Origin: Gluconacetobacter tumulicola
Lineage (GTDB): Bacteria; Pseudomonadota; Alphaproteobacteria; Acetobacterales; Acetobacteraceae
Direction of reading: 5' to 3'
NCBI RefSeq assembly: GCF_014174215.1
Contig: NZ_JABEQL010000014.1
Coordinates: 48,337 to 112,336 of the forward strand
Length of the DNA: 64,000 nucleotides
A model generated the notes under the pieces. That model was not told where the DNA came from. It ran no database searches and was given only the letters and a program-made list of their open reading frames with translations. Position numbers and translations under genes: made by a program. Shown in pieces: positions 44,043 through 52,650 of the stretch. Positions within the stretch are counted from its first letter, which is position 1. Each line of letters begins with the position of its first letter.

Positions 44043-45320
44043 TCACGCGGCAACGGTCTCTTGCGACCTGATCTCGCGGAGTGCCATCGACGCAGTGTAG
44101 TGACCACTGATAAAAGCCGCGACGATTCCTCGAAAGCGACCGCATGCGTCACCGGCAACCCAAGCGGGGGCCGTAGGCATGCGCAGGGACCCGTCAGTGG
44201 CTGGATACCAACCGACACCTTCTAGCGTGGGTCCAATCAGGTTCGTTGTCTCATGATCGATGGAAGGAAATCGGTCTATCAAATGACACAATCCAGTTAT
44301 CATATGTTCACGCAACTGGGGGCCATAGATGCGATCGAATATGCTTAGAGCGGACGAGTTACCCGACAGCACGTCCTGAAGAGGGACCGAGAAGTAGCAG
44401 CTTCTATCCTTCAACGTTTGCGTCAGATGGAGCATATTTCTTGCTGCCACCCCTTCGTCCAATATCCGGGTATTGAACCCCAAATTGGAGCGACCAGTAG
44501 GCGGGCAGTCCGAGTGGCCGGATACCGCCCATATGTCATTCACGTGAGCGAGCGCAGTCGTGCCCTCGCGACACACACAGAACGTTCGCCACTCAACGGA
44601 TTGTTGACCGTCGCGAAAGCAGAACTTTGGGTCCAACTGCGCGAGATTCGCGAAGAATGCTCTGTGAGAAGGCTGTTCGATCCGAAATCCAACTTCGAGT
44701 CTCTGAAAATCTCTAGCGGGGTACAAACCAGGGAATTGGAGCGGTCCAAACCGCCCCGTCGCCATTATCACGCATCTCGCGGTAATTGATGAATGAAGTC
44801 CGTCCCCCGCGAGAAGATCAATACCAAAAAGCCGTGGTATATTTGAAAAACTCAGATGCTGCACGACTGTTCGATCGAACGACACAGATTGACCAGGGGT
44901 CAATAACGAGTTTATTAATTCTATCCTCTTATCCAGTGAAAGATAGCTCGACGGATATTCTTTTAGAGCCCATACGTCTGAAGCGGAGTGATCGGCAATA
45001 TCTGCGTTGGGATAAGGCGGAGTAGCAAGTCCATGCTGATCGAGTAACCCGCAGGTCCAATCGTAGGCCGCTCGCAATACGTCGCGGCAATCGAGTTGCC
45101 AAAGACGCGTCGCCGATGGAAAGAACGAGAATTTTCCGTCCGAGAACAGCCCTGCTCCCCCATGCCCCATGGCAAGTTCGTCCGCGTTCTCGCGGCTGCG
45201 TTCGCTAACCGGCTTACCTGCATCAACAATAGCGACGCGAAAACCCTCATGTTCCAGTCGGTGTCTTGCAGCAAGTCCGGCGGGTCCCGCTCAGATAATT
45301 ACGAAATCGAAATGCCGCAT
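44043..45320 (-). pseudogene. FAD-dependent oxidoreductase interrupted by one nonsense codon
   Basis: The reading frame from ATG 45320 gives MRHFDFVII, a stop (TGA at 45293-45291), then AGPAGLAARHRLEHEGFRVA and continues open to 44043 (425 codons). The stop falls exactly where the first glycine of the FAD-binding VIIGAGPAGL motif belongs, and one base change from GGA to TGA explains it. The rest looks intact: GHGGAGLFSDGKFSF, ARCVIMATGRFGP and the C-terminal WVAGDACGRFRGIVAAFISG, which is typical of large FAD-dependent oxidoreductases. A product from ATG 45170 would lack the FAD dinucleotide motif. Divergent from a TetR gene, its probable regulator. A sequencing error is possible. Confidence 0.75.
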
Positions 45321-45359
45321 CGCCGATCCGTTACCTGAAGGTTTAGGTTGGACATAGAT

Positions 45360-45373
45360 ACGATACGTATCGT
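45360..45373. promoter_or_regulatory. 14-bp perfect palindrome between the FAD gene and TetR gene
   Basis: ACGATACGTATCGT lies 40 bases from the ATG of the broken FAD gene and about 105 from the chosen TetR start. It is a likely operator for that TetR protein. It argues against the earliest open start of the TetR frame (45348), which would be upstream of it. Confidence 0.6.
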
Positions 45374-45479
45374 TTCAACGCAAGCCCGTTGCGCCCTTGG
45401 TTGCCGTGGCTCTATGTCGTATGAGAATGCTTCAACCCTTTTTGTAGATCACGTGATTTTTCGCCCGCATGATGAGGTT

Positions 45480-46067
45480 ATGAACATAGTGGCTGGTCGT
45501 GTATCGGGTCGTCCTTTTCGGGCAGATGTATCTGATTTAGTTCGCGCCACCGCGCTCGAGTTGGCTTACGAGCGCGGTGTTGGGTATGCCACGATAGAAA
45601 ACATTGCCCAGCGATCAGGAGCGGCGAAGTCGACGATATATCGCCGCTGGCCTAATTCCGCGTCAGTTTTGATGGATGCATTCCTCTCGGACATCTCACA
45701 AGAAATCTCATATAGGGATTTCGGATCTGTTACGGATACGTTCCGCCATGCCCTATCTCAACTCGTAACGGCACTTTCGGGCAAGCGACGCCAGCTCCTC
45801 CGCACTTTACTTGGCATGGCTCAGATGGATGAGGATCTGTCTGGCGCCTTTTGGGAACGCTGGATCGAGCCGAGGCGAAAGGAAGGAATTCAGTTCCTAA
45901 AATTAGCACGTTCGCGCAAAGAAATACGAACAGATTGTGACTTCGACCTAATACTGGACATCCTGTTCGGGGCTTTATATTACAGATTCATGATCCCATA
46001 TCGCGAGATAGACGAGGATTATATTAATTCTCTGGTCGAAAACACGTTTCGAAGTCTGTTGATGTAG
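45480..46067 (+). CDS. TetR/AcrR family transcriptional regulator
   Basis: Repressor-type protein; from MNIVAGRVSG it has 195 residues. The DNA-binding domain is LVRATALELAYERGVGYATI then ENIAQRSGAAKSTIYRRWPN. The C-terminal part (MDEDLSGAFWERWIEPRRKE) is that of the TetR_C_16-like group. The frame is open from 45348 and an ATG at 45414 is also possible; I prefer 45480 because the family's first helix follows at the usual distance. AT-richer than core genes. Its presumed target, the divergent FAD oxidoreductase, carries a nonsense codon. Confidence 0.8.
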   Translation: MNIVAGRVSGRPFRADVSDLVRATALELAYERGVGYATIENIAQRSGAAKSTIYRRWPNSASVLMDAFLSDISQEISYRDFGSVTDTFRHALSQLVTALSGKRRQLLRTLLGMAQMDEDLSGAFWERWIEPRRKEGIQFLKLARSRKEIRTDCDFDLILDILFGALYYRFMIPYREIDEDYINSLVENTFRSLLM

Positions 46068-46089
46068 CCGCTACACACCTCCCACCAGG

Positions 46090-46425
46090 GTCAGGGGCTC
46101 TTTACGGCAACCATCGGCGATCAGATGGCATGCGTCAGACAGAACGGGAAGAAGGATATCAACGATGCTGCCCTGCTGTGGGCGTTGAAATGCGTGCTGT
46201 CGATCATGAGGCAATCTGGAACACTCACCTGAGCCACCAAAGTTGCATGGAACTTCTCGAAGATGCCACGCTCCCCCCCCCCAGCGAATGAAGCAGTTGT
46301 AGAGCGTCTTGTGTAGCCGAAACCCTTTGGGCGCATCCTTTCACTGCAACCCACGACGGATCACATAAATGATCCCGCTTATAACGTGACGGTCATCCAC
46401 ACGACGCAAACCACGTGCTCGAGGT
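46090..46425 (-). pseudogene. IS5-type transposase remnant
   Basis: On the minus strand the pieces RVDDRHVISGIIYVIRRG, LHKTLYNCFIRW, ERGIFEKFHATLVAQ and CLMIDSTHFNAHSRAASL follow the order of IS5-family (IS427/IS1031-like) transposases. A TGA replaces the Trp of the QWKDAP segment, and a run of ten identical bases (about 46273-46282) shifts the frame between FIRW and ERGIF. The sequence after AASL no longer matches, so an internal deletion is likely. I cannot find both ends of the element. It marks the right side of the decayed region. Confidence 0.7.
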
Positions 46426-46570
46426 AAACCGGAACTGTAGAATCCTCGTCTGGTCACGGCTCAGCATCGGTACTTCGCCCATTTTCAACGTCCTGATTGC
46501 TCACGCCGCGCTTGTCGGGCGTTGTATCGGATGGCATTCAGGCCCTGACACCCGACACGGCGAACCGATC

Positions 46571-47149
46571 ATGCTCGACCGACTCTACGCCCGCACCCTC
46601 TCCCTGGCCGCCAGCCGCCACGCCCCACTCTGGCTGGCCGTGATCGCGTTTGCCGAGGCCAGCGTCTTTCCCCTGCCGCCCGATATCCTGCTGGTGCCGA
46701 TGGTGCTGGCCCATCGCGACCGCGCCTGGGCGCTGGCCGCGCTGTGCACGCTGGCCAGCGTCTGCGGCGGCCTGCTGGGCTGGTATATCGGGGCCGTCCT
46801 GCTGCAACACGTCGCCATGCCGATCATCCATTTCTACCACGCGGAATCCCGGCTGGTCGCGTTGCAGGAACAGTTCCGCCAATGGGGGGTGGCGATCATC
46901 CTCTTCAAAGGCCTGACCCCGATCCCCTTCAAGATCGTCACCATCGCCAGCGGCGCCGCCCATTTCCCGCTGCTGCCCTTCGTCCTGGCCTGCATCGCCA
47001 CGCGCGGCGCCCGCTTCTTCCTGCTCGCCGCCCTCCTCCGCCGCTACGGCGCGCCCATCCAGTCCTTCATCGAACGCCGCCTGACCCTGGTGGCCGCCCT
47101 GTTCGGCGTCGTACTCGTCGGCGGCTTTGCAGCCCTGAAATATCTGTAG
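46571..47149 (+). CDS. YqaA/DedA-like membrane protein (VTT domain)
   Basis: A 192-residue inner-membrane protein of the SNARE-associated/VTT superfamily. The typical features are FAEASVFPLPPDILLVPMVL with the charged/proline re-entrant segment, GGLLGWYIGAVL, and the second half FKGLTPIPFKIVTIASGAAH followed by RGARFFLLAALLRRYG. There are about four membrane segments. I start at MLDRLYARTL (46571) because the upstream part of the frame overlaps the transposase remnant. Members are implicated in lipid or proton-dependent transport across membranes; the substrate here is unknown. Confidence 0.85.
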   Translation: MLDRLYARTLSLAASRHAPLWLAVIAFAEASVFPLPPDILLVPMVLAHRDRAWALAALCTLASVCGGLLGWYIGAVLLQHVAMPIIHFYHAESRLVALQEQFRQWGVAIILFKGLTPIPFKIVTIASGAAHFPLLPFVLACIATRGARFFLLAALLRRYGAPIQSFIERRLTLVAALFGVVLVGGFAALKYL

Positions 47150-47242
47150 GCCGCACGACCGGGCATACCCGCTCCGACTTGCGGCATGCCTGATCCAGGA
47201 GCAAACAGGGCACCAGACAGACTTGCCCAGCGGAGCCCGCCC

Positions 47243-48229
47243 ATGCCTCACCAGATCGCCGTCATTACCGGAGCAGGCGCCGGAATCGGCCGTGCCACCG
47301 CGCGCACGCTGGCCCGCGCGGGCTGCGACGTCGCGCTGATCGGCCGCAACACGGCACGGCTGGAAGACGCGGCGGCAGAACTGGCGGAACTGCATATCCG
47401 CACCCTGACCATCACCGCCGACGTCACCGACGCCGAGGCACTGGAACGCGCGGCCGACGAGGTCGAGGCCACGCTGGGCCCGATCACCCTGTGGGTGAAC
47501 TGCGCGGGCGCCGGCGTCAGCGGCCAGTTCGTGGAACTGTCGCCCGAGGAAATCCAGCGCGCGACCGACGTCACCTATCTGGGCACCGTCTTCGGCACCC
47601 GCGCGGCGCTGATCCGCATGCGCAGGCGCGGCTACGGCACCATCGTCAATCTCGACGCCATCTCCCTGCCGCGCCCCCTGCGCAGCATCGAAAGCGGCGC
47701 CCGGGCCGCGATCCGGGCCTTCACCGAAAGCCTGCGCCCCGAAATCCTGCATGACGGCGATCGCATCCATCTGTCGCTGGTCAGCCTGCCCGCCATCAAC
47801 ACCCCGCGCTTCGTCTGGACACGCAACCGCACCGGCAAGCGCCTGCGTCCCGCCGGCCCGCTCTTCGAGCCCGAAATCGCGGCCGAGGCCATCAGCCGCG
47901 CCGCCTTCGGCCGCCACCGCGACGTCCGGGTCGGCCTGTCGGGCATCGGCCGGCGCGTGGCCGCCTTCCTGGCCCCCACGCTGGTCGACCAGCGCCAGGC
48001 CGTCCACGCCTACCACCAGCAACTGGAAAAATACCCCGCCCCCGACGACGCGCCGGACAATCTGTTCGCCCCCGTCGCCGGCGCCCACGGCGCCCACGGC
48101 CCCTTCGACCATCTCAGCCGGCGCAGCATGCCGGTCCTGCTGACCACCACCCTGCGGACCATCCTCACCGGCACCTTACTGGCCGCCGGCGCGGCCGCCC
48201 TGGCCACGCTCCTGCGCCGCAAGCGCTGA
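47243..48229 (+). CDS. SDR-fold protein lacking catalytic residues, with C-terminal membrane anchor
   Basis: A 328-residue protein. The Rossmann part is normal: VITGAGAGIGRATARTLARA and WVNCAGAGVSGQF. But the catalytic pattern of active SDRs is missing: the Ser region reads IVNLDAISLP, and the YxxxK pair is replaced by ESGAR in RSIESGARAAIRAFTESLRP. The C terminus has a hydrophobic stretch (LTGTLLAAGAAALATLLRRK) that looks like a membrane anchor with positive end. Cofactor binding may be kept but dehydrogenase chemistry is doubtful. I start at MPHQIAVITG (47243). Followed by a good terminator. Confidence 0.8.
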   Translation: MPHQIAVITGAGAGIGRATARTLARAGCDVALIGRNTARLEDAAAELAELHIRTLTITADVTDAEALERAADEVEATLGPITLWVNCAGAGVSGQFVELSPEEIQRATDVTYLGTVFGTRAALIRMRRRGYGTIVNLDAISLPRPLRSIESGARAAIRAFTESLRPEILHDGDRIHLSLVSLPAINTPRFVWTRNRTGKRLRPAGPLFEPEIAAEAISRAAFGRHRDVRVGLSGIGRRVAAFLAPTLVDQRQAVHAYHQQLEKYPAPDDAPDNLFAPVAGAHGAHGPFDHLSRRSMPVLLTTTLRTILTGTLLAAGAAALATLLRRKR

Positions 48230-48257
48230 TCCCCACCACCACCGACCATCCGGCCCA

Positions 48258-48303
48258 CGCGCTCCCATCCCCATGCGGGGCGGGAGCGCGCAGGCTTTTT
48301 TTT
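48258..48303 (+). terminator. Rho-independent terminator after the SDR-fold gene
   Basis: CGCGCTCCC (48258-48266) pairs with GGGAGCGCG (48282-48290), with an inner CCCC/GGGG pairing, followed by a run of nine or so T (48295-48303). This is the clearest intrinsic terminator in the window. Confidence 0.85.
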
Positions 48304-48407
48304 CGCTCCCCAGGCATCCTCCGCCCCGGGACCGGCGCTTGGCCTTCGCGGGGCCGTCCGATCGCGGCTGACTCACCGCATCGCCTCCCCGCGCCAGGAG
48401 ACCGCCC

Positions 48408-50978
48408 GTGGACCAGCCTGCCGAAGCCCCCGACCGGCCCGCCTCCCTGGCGGGCCTGAGCGAACGGCAGGCCCAGGCACGGCTGAAGACGGACGGTTTC
48501 AACGAACTCCCCCGCCAGGAGCATCGCACCCCACTGGCCATCGTGGGCGAGGTCCTGCGCGAACCCATGCTCGCCCTGCTGCTGGTCGGCGGCGGCATCT
48601 ACCTCCTGCTGGGCGACGTGCAGGAGGCGCTGATCCTGCTGGCCTTCGCCTGCGCCTCCATCGCGATCACCACGGTCCAGGAAACACGGACGGAACGGGT
48701 GCTGGACGCGCTGCGCGACCTCACCAGCCCCCGCGCCCTGGTCATCCGCGACGGCACCCGGCGGCGCATTCCGGGCCGCGAGGTCGTCAGGGGCGATCTC
48801 ATCGTACTCGGCGAAGGCGACCGGGTCCCGGCCGACGCCGTGCTGATGCAGGCGCAGGACCTGCTCGCCGACGAATCGCTGCTGACCGGCGAGGCCGTCG
48901 CGGTGCGCAAATCCGTCGCGGCAACGGTGCCCCCCACGGCCCGGCCGGGCGGCGACGACCTGCCCTTCGTCTATTCCGGCGCGCTCATCGTGCGCGGCAG
49001 CGGCCTCGCCGAAGTCCACGCCACCGGTGCCGCCAGCGAGATCGGCAAAATCGGCCAGTCGCTCCGCATGCTGGACACCGAACCGCCGCGGCTGCGCGCG
49101 CAGATGGTGCGCCTGACCCGCCTCTGCGCCATCGGCGGCAGCGCGGTCAGCGCCCTGGCCCTGATCCTGTACGGAACCTTGCGCGGCGGCTGGCTCGACG
49201 CGGTGCTGGCCGCCATCACCATCGGCATGAGCATGCTGCCCGAGGAATTCCCGGTCGTGCTCACCGTGTTCATGGCCATGGGCGCATGGCGCATCTCCCG
49301 CGCCCGCGTGCTGACCCGCCGCGCGGCGTCCATCGAAACGCTCGGCTCGGCCACCGTGCTCTGCACCGACAAGACCGGAACCCTGACCGAAAACCGCATG
49401 TCGATCGTCGAACTCCGGCCAGCCGACAACGCGACCATCGCCCCACCCACCCCCTTGAGCGCCCTCACCCCCCAGGCCCAGGCGCTGGCCCTCCACGGCC
49501 TGCTGGCCAGCGCCCCCCAGCCCTTCGACCCGATGGAAACGGCCTTCCACGATTTCGCCCGCACCGCCCTGCCCGACACCCAGCTCCCGTCACGCGCGGG
49601 CTGGACGCTCGCCCGCACCTACGGGCTGCGGCCCGACCTGCTGGCCGTCACCCAGGCCTGGCGGCCGGACGCCGCGAAGCCCGCCTGCATCATCGCCGCG
49701 AAAGGCGCGCCGGAAGCCATCGCCGCCCTCTGCCATCTGGACGACACCCGGCGCACCGCCATCAGGCAGGCGCTCGACGCAATGGCCGCCCAGGGGCTCC
49801 GCGTCCTCGGCGTCGCGAAAGGCGCTTATGAGGGCGATGATTTTCCCGAAACACCGTACGGCTTCACGCTCACCTTCCTCGGCCTGGTCGGCATCGCCGA
49901 TCCGCTGCGGCCCAGCGTGCCGGCAGCGGTGCGCGACTGCCGGTCCGCCGGCATCCGCATCATGATGATCACCGGCGATTACCCGGAAACGGCCCGCGCC
50001 ATCGCCCGCGCGGCCGGGATCGACGCGGGCGCGACCGTCCTCACCGGCGACGCCATCGCAACGCTCTCCCAGTCCGAGCTTCAGGAACGCGCCCGCACCG
50101 CCACCGTCTGCGCCCGCATCATGCCGGAACAGAAACTACGGATCGTGCAGGCGCTGAAAGCCGACAACGCAATCGTTGCCATGACGGGCGACGGCGTCAA
50201 CGACGCGCCATCGCTGAAGGCGGCCCATATCGGCATCGCCATGGGCGGACGCGGCACCGACGTGGCGCGCGAAGCCGCCGCGATCGTGCTGCTCGATGAC
50301 GATTTCGGCTCCATCGTCACCGCCATCCGGCTGGGGCGGCGCATCTACGACAATCTGCGCAAGGCAATGGGCTTCATCTTCGCCGTCCACGTGCCCATCG
50401 CGGGCCTGGCGCTGCTGCCGCTCGTGCTGGGCTACCCCATCATCTTCGCCCCGATCCACATCGCGTTCCTGGAGATGGTCATCGACCCGGTCTGCACCCT
50501 GGCCTTCGAGGCCGAGACCGAGGAAGACGACATCATGCGCCGCCCGCCCCGCCCACCCTCCGAACCGCTCTTCTCGCCGCCGCTGATCGTCTGGAGCCTG
50601 CTCCAGGGCCTGCTGGTCTTCATCCTGGTCGGCGGCATCTTCATGTTCGCCACCCTGCGCGCCATGCCGGCCGATGAACTCCGCGCCCTCACCTTCGTCT
50701 CGCTGGTGCTCTCGATCGTCAGCCTGATCCTCGTGAACCGCTCGTTCAGCACCTCCCTCGTCACGGCCATCCGGCGCCCCAATGCCACTCTGGTCTGGAT
50801 TCTCGCGATGGTGGTCACCGTCCTCGCCGCCAGCATCCTGGCGCCGCCGATCCGCAGCCTCTTCCGCTTCGGCCCCCTGCACTGGCACGATCTGGCACTG
50901 ACCCTCGCCGTGGCGGCCACCGTCCTGATCGTGCTGGAAACCGCCAAGATCTTCTGGCGCGATCGTTTAAGGTTCTGA
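48408..50978 (+). CDS. P-type cation-transporting ATPase
   Basis: An 856-residue P-type ATPase of the P2 group (calcium or other cations). N-terminal cation-ATPase segment GLSERQAQARLKTDGFNELP; actuator loop DESLLTGEAVAVRKS; membrane helix 4 MLPEEFPVVLTVFMAMGAW; phosphorylation site CTDKTGTLTENRM with Asp321; nucleotide and hinge motifs KGAPEAI, MITGDYPETARAIARAAGID and AMTGDGVNDAPSLKAAHIGI. The start is a GTG with AGGAG eight bases upstream. TGEA instead of the common TGES and PEEFP instead of PEGLP are worth noting; the ion is not certain. About ten membrane segments. Stands alone between the SDR-fold gene and a minus-strand gene. Confidence 0.9.
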   Translation: MDQPAEAPDRPASLAGLSERQAQARLKTDGFNELPRQEHRTPLAIVGEVLREPMLALLLVGGGIYLLLGDVQEALILLAFACASIAITTVQETRTERVLDALRDLTSPRALVIRDGTRRRIPGREVVRGDLIVLGEGDRVPADAVLMQAQDLLADESLLTGEAVAVRKSVAATVPPTARPGGDDLPFVYSGALIVRGSGLAEVHATGAASEIGKIGQSLRMLDTEPPRLRAQMVRLTRLCAIGGSAVSALALILYGTLRGGWLDAVLAAITIGMSMLPEEFPVVLTVFMAMGAWRISRARVLTRRAASIETLGSATVLCTDKTGTLTENRMSIVELRPADNATIAPPTPLSALTPQAQALALHGLLASAPQPFDPMETAFHDFARTALPDTQLPSRAGWTLARTYGLRPDLLAVTQAWRPDAAKPACIIAAKGAPEAIAALCHLDDTRRTAIRQALDAMAAQGLRVLGVAKGAYEGDDFPETPYGFTLTFLGLVGIADPLRPSVPAAVRDCRSAGIRIMMITGDYPETARAIARAAGIDAGATVLTGDAIATLSQSELQERARTATVCARIMPEQKLRIVQALKADNAIVAMTGDGVNDAPSLKAAHIGIAMGGRGTDVAREAAAIVLLDDDFGSIVTAIRLGRRIYDNLRKAMGFIFAVHVPIAGLALLPLVLGYPIIFAPIHIAFLEMVIDPVCTLAFEAETEEDDIMRRPPRPPSEPLFSPPLIVWSLLQGLLVFILVGGIFMFATLRAMPADELRALTFVSLVLSIVSLILVNRSFSTSLVTAIRRPNATLVWILAMVVTVLAASILAPPIRSLFRFGPLHWHDLALTLAVAATVLIVLETAKIFWRDRLRF

Positions 50979-51034
50979 AAACCCGTTTGGAAATGCACGC
51001 CGGCGGCACAGCCGGGAACAGCCTCGCCCTTGCC

Positions 51035-51472
51035 TCACCATTTGATCCGCATGCCGGCGGTCAGCGCACCGGTGCCCACATTGCTGCCGGTGTTCGTCTG
51101 CCGGTGGCCGGCGAACATGTTGATGGTCAGGTCCATTCCCGGCACGCCCTTGACGGGATATGCAGCGGTCACGGTCCGTCCCGTTTCCATCGGAACGGGG
51201 CTGGCATTGCCCTGTTCGATAGCGAACGGCCCGACATGGCCGGGCACGCCGGGCGCCCGCGGTGGCGGCGAAAAGGCCGGAGCGGTGACATCATACCCCG
51301 ATCCCCCCGCGCCGCCGATACCGGGCTTCACCCCGCCATGCCCGGCACGCAAACCATCCGGCGCGCCATTCCGGGGCACGGCCATTGTGGGCGCCGGAGG
51401 CATGAAATAGGATGCGGCCGGAGCACCGGATGCAGGACGCCCCGCCGCCGCCATCGCGACGACCATCCACAT
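51035..51472 (-). CDS. Small exported protein of unknown function
   Basis: A frame open from 51583 whose plausible product starts at MWMVVAMAAAGRPASGAPAA (51472), a signal peptide, giving 145 residues. The middle is rich in Gly and Pro; the C-terminal part (GMDLTINMFAGHRQTNTG, then TGALTAGMRIKW) is beta-strand-like and ends in Trp, as outer membrane proteins often do. No family recognised. No good ribosome binding site lies near this start: GGAGGGG is about 24 bases upstream. Convergent with the ATPase gene. It may be a real gene with a misjudged start or a chance frame. Confidence 0.45.
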   Translation of the reverse strand: MWMVVAMAAAGRPASGAPAASYFMPPAPTMAVPRNGAPDGLRAGHGGVKPGIGGAGGSGYDVTAPAFSPPPRAPGVPGHVGPFAIEQGNASPVPMETGRTVTAAYPVKGVPGMDLTINMFAGHRQTNTGSNVGTGALTAGMRIKW

Positions 51473-51740
51473 CCGGAAGAACGGCCATTGCCCCTCCGAC
51501 CCGTCATGAGGCGGCCCGACAGGTCGGCCCCGCCCGTCTGGTGGGGATATGTCGCTCATCTGCATGGCTCCAGATTGTAACATGCCAGCAACATGCAGGC
51601 GGAAACCGCTGCACCGGAAATCAATAACTGCGACAGTCCACGATCCCGCGACACAAAGCGTTATTCCGGTACAGCGACAATATCCGGCGCGCGGCCAGCC
51701 CGGCTTGACAGAAAATCACCCGCCGCTGCAACGTTCTGAA

Positions 51741-52643
51741 ATGTTTTCCGAAGCGCGCACAATGACAGGCCAGGCCACTCCGGATCGCGAGGCCCCCGAT
51801 CACCAGGCCCCGGTCCAGATCGCCCATCTGCGCAAGATCCTCGGCGGCCGCGCCGTCCTCGACGATCTCAGCCTGACCTTGCGCCCCGGCGAGATCGCGG
51901 CCCTCCTCGGCCCCAACGGCGCGGGCAAGACCACGCTGATCGGCTGCCTGCTCGGCCTGCTCTCGCCCGATGCCGGCACGGTGCGGCTGTGGGGCGAGGA
52001 TGCCTCCGCCCTGCGCGCCGAAACACGGGCGCGCATCGGCTTCGTGCCCCAGACCATGACCGGCTTCACCTGGTTCCGGGTCGGGGAACTGATGGCCTAT
52101 CTGGCGCAGTACCGCGCCCGCCCCGACGACGCCGAGGACCGGACATGGCAGGAATGGGCGGGCCTCGACCCCAGCGCCCGGATCAAGACCCTGTCGGGCG
52201 GCGAGCGCCAGCGGCTGGCCATCGTGCTGGCGCTGCGCTTCCGCCCCGACCTGATCGTGCTGGACGAACCCGTCGCCAGCCTCGACCCGCAGGCCCGCTA
52301 CGATTTCATGCGCATGCTGCCGGCCTATGCGCGGCGCACCGGGGCCAGCGTGCTGATCTCCTCGCACATCATCTCCGACCTTCAGGACATCAGCGACCGT
52401 TTCGTCATGATGCGCCACGGGCGGGTCATGCTGGACATGACGGCTCCGGAGATCGCGTCCACCGTCTGCCGCCTCTCCGCCCCGCCCGTCGCGGCATGGG
52501 GCGTCGAGATCATCGCCGACCAGGGGGCGGAGGGCATATGGGTGCGCGGCTGGCACCCGGCGCTGGACGACGCGGCGGCCGGTGCGGGCCACACCATGCT
52601 GCCGGGCGATGTCGAACGGCTGTTCCTGGCCCTGACCCGGTAA
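51741..52643 (+). CDS. ABC transporter ATP-binding protein
   Basis: A 300-residue ATPase subunit of an ABC-2-like system. Walker A is LLGPNGAGKTTLIGCLLGLL, the Q loop is IGFVPQTMTGFTWF, the signature is KTLSGGERQRLAIVLALRF, Walker B is DLIVLDEPVASLDPQARY and the H-loop is ISSHIISDLQD. Starts at 51741 (MFSEARTMTG) or 51762 (MTGQ). The C-terminal about 70 residues are beyond the nucleotide-binding domain as in drug or antibiotic export ATPases. The permease gene begins 7 bases after its stop. Regulatory signals not seen. Confidence 0.9.
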   Translation: MFSEARTMTGQATPDREAPDHQAPVQIAHLRKILGGRAVLDDLSLTLRPGEIAALLGPNGAGKTTLIGCLLGLLSPDAGTVRLWGEDASALRAETRARIGFVPQTMTGFTWFRVGELMAYLAQYRARPDDAEDRTWQEWAGLDPSARIKTLSGGERQRLAIVLALRFRPDLIVLDEPVASLDPQARYDFMRMLPAYARRTGASVLISSHIISDLQDISDRFVMMRHGRVMLDMTAPEIASTVCRLSAPPVAAWGVEIIADQGAEGIWVRGWHPALDDAAAGAGHTMLPGDVERLFLALTR

Positions 52644-52650
52644 CCGCAGG

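Noticed and set aside
45291..45293. In-frame TGA in the FAD oxidoreductase as a selenocysteine codon
   Set aside because: The position is a conserved glycine of the dinucleotide-binding motif, not a cysteine site, and no SECIS-like hairpin was evident downstream. A nonsense change is simpler.
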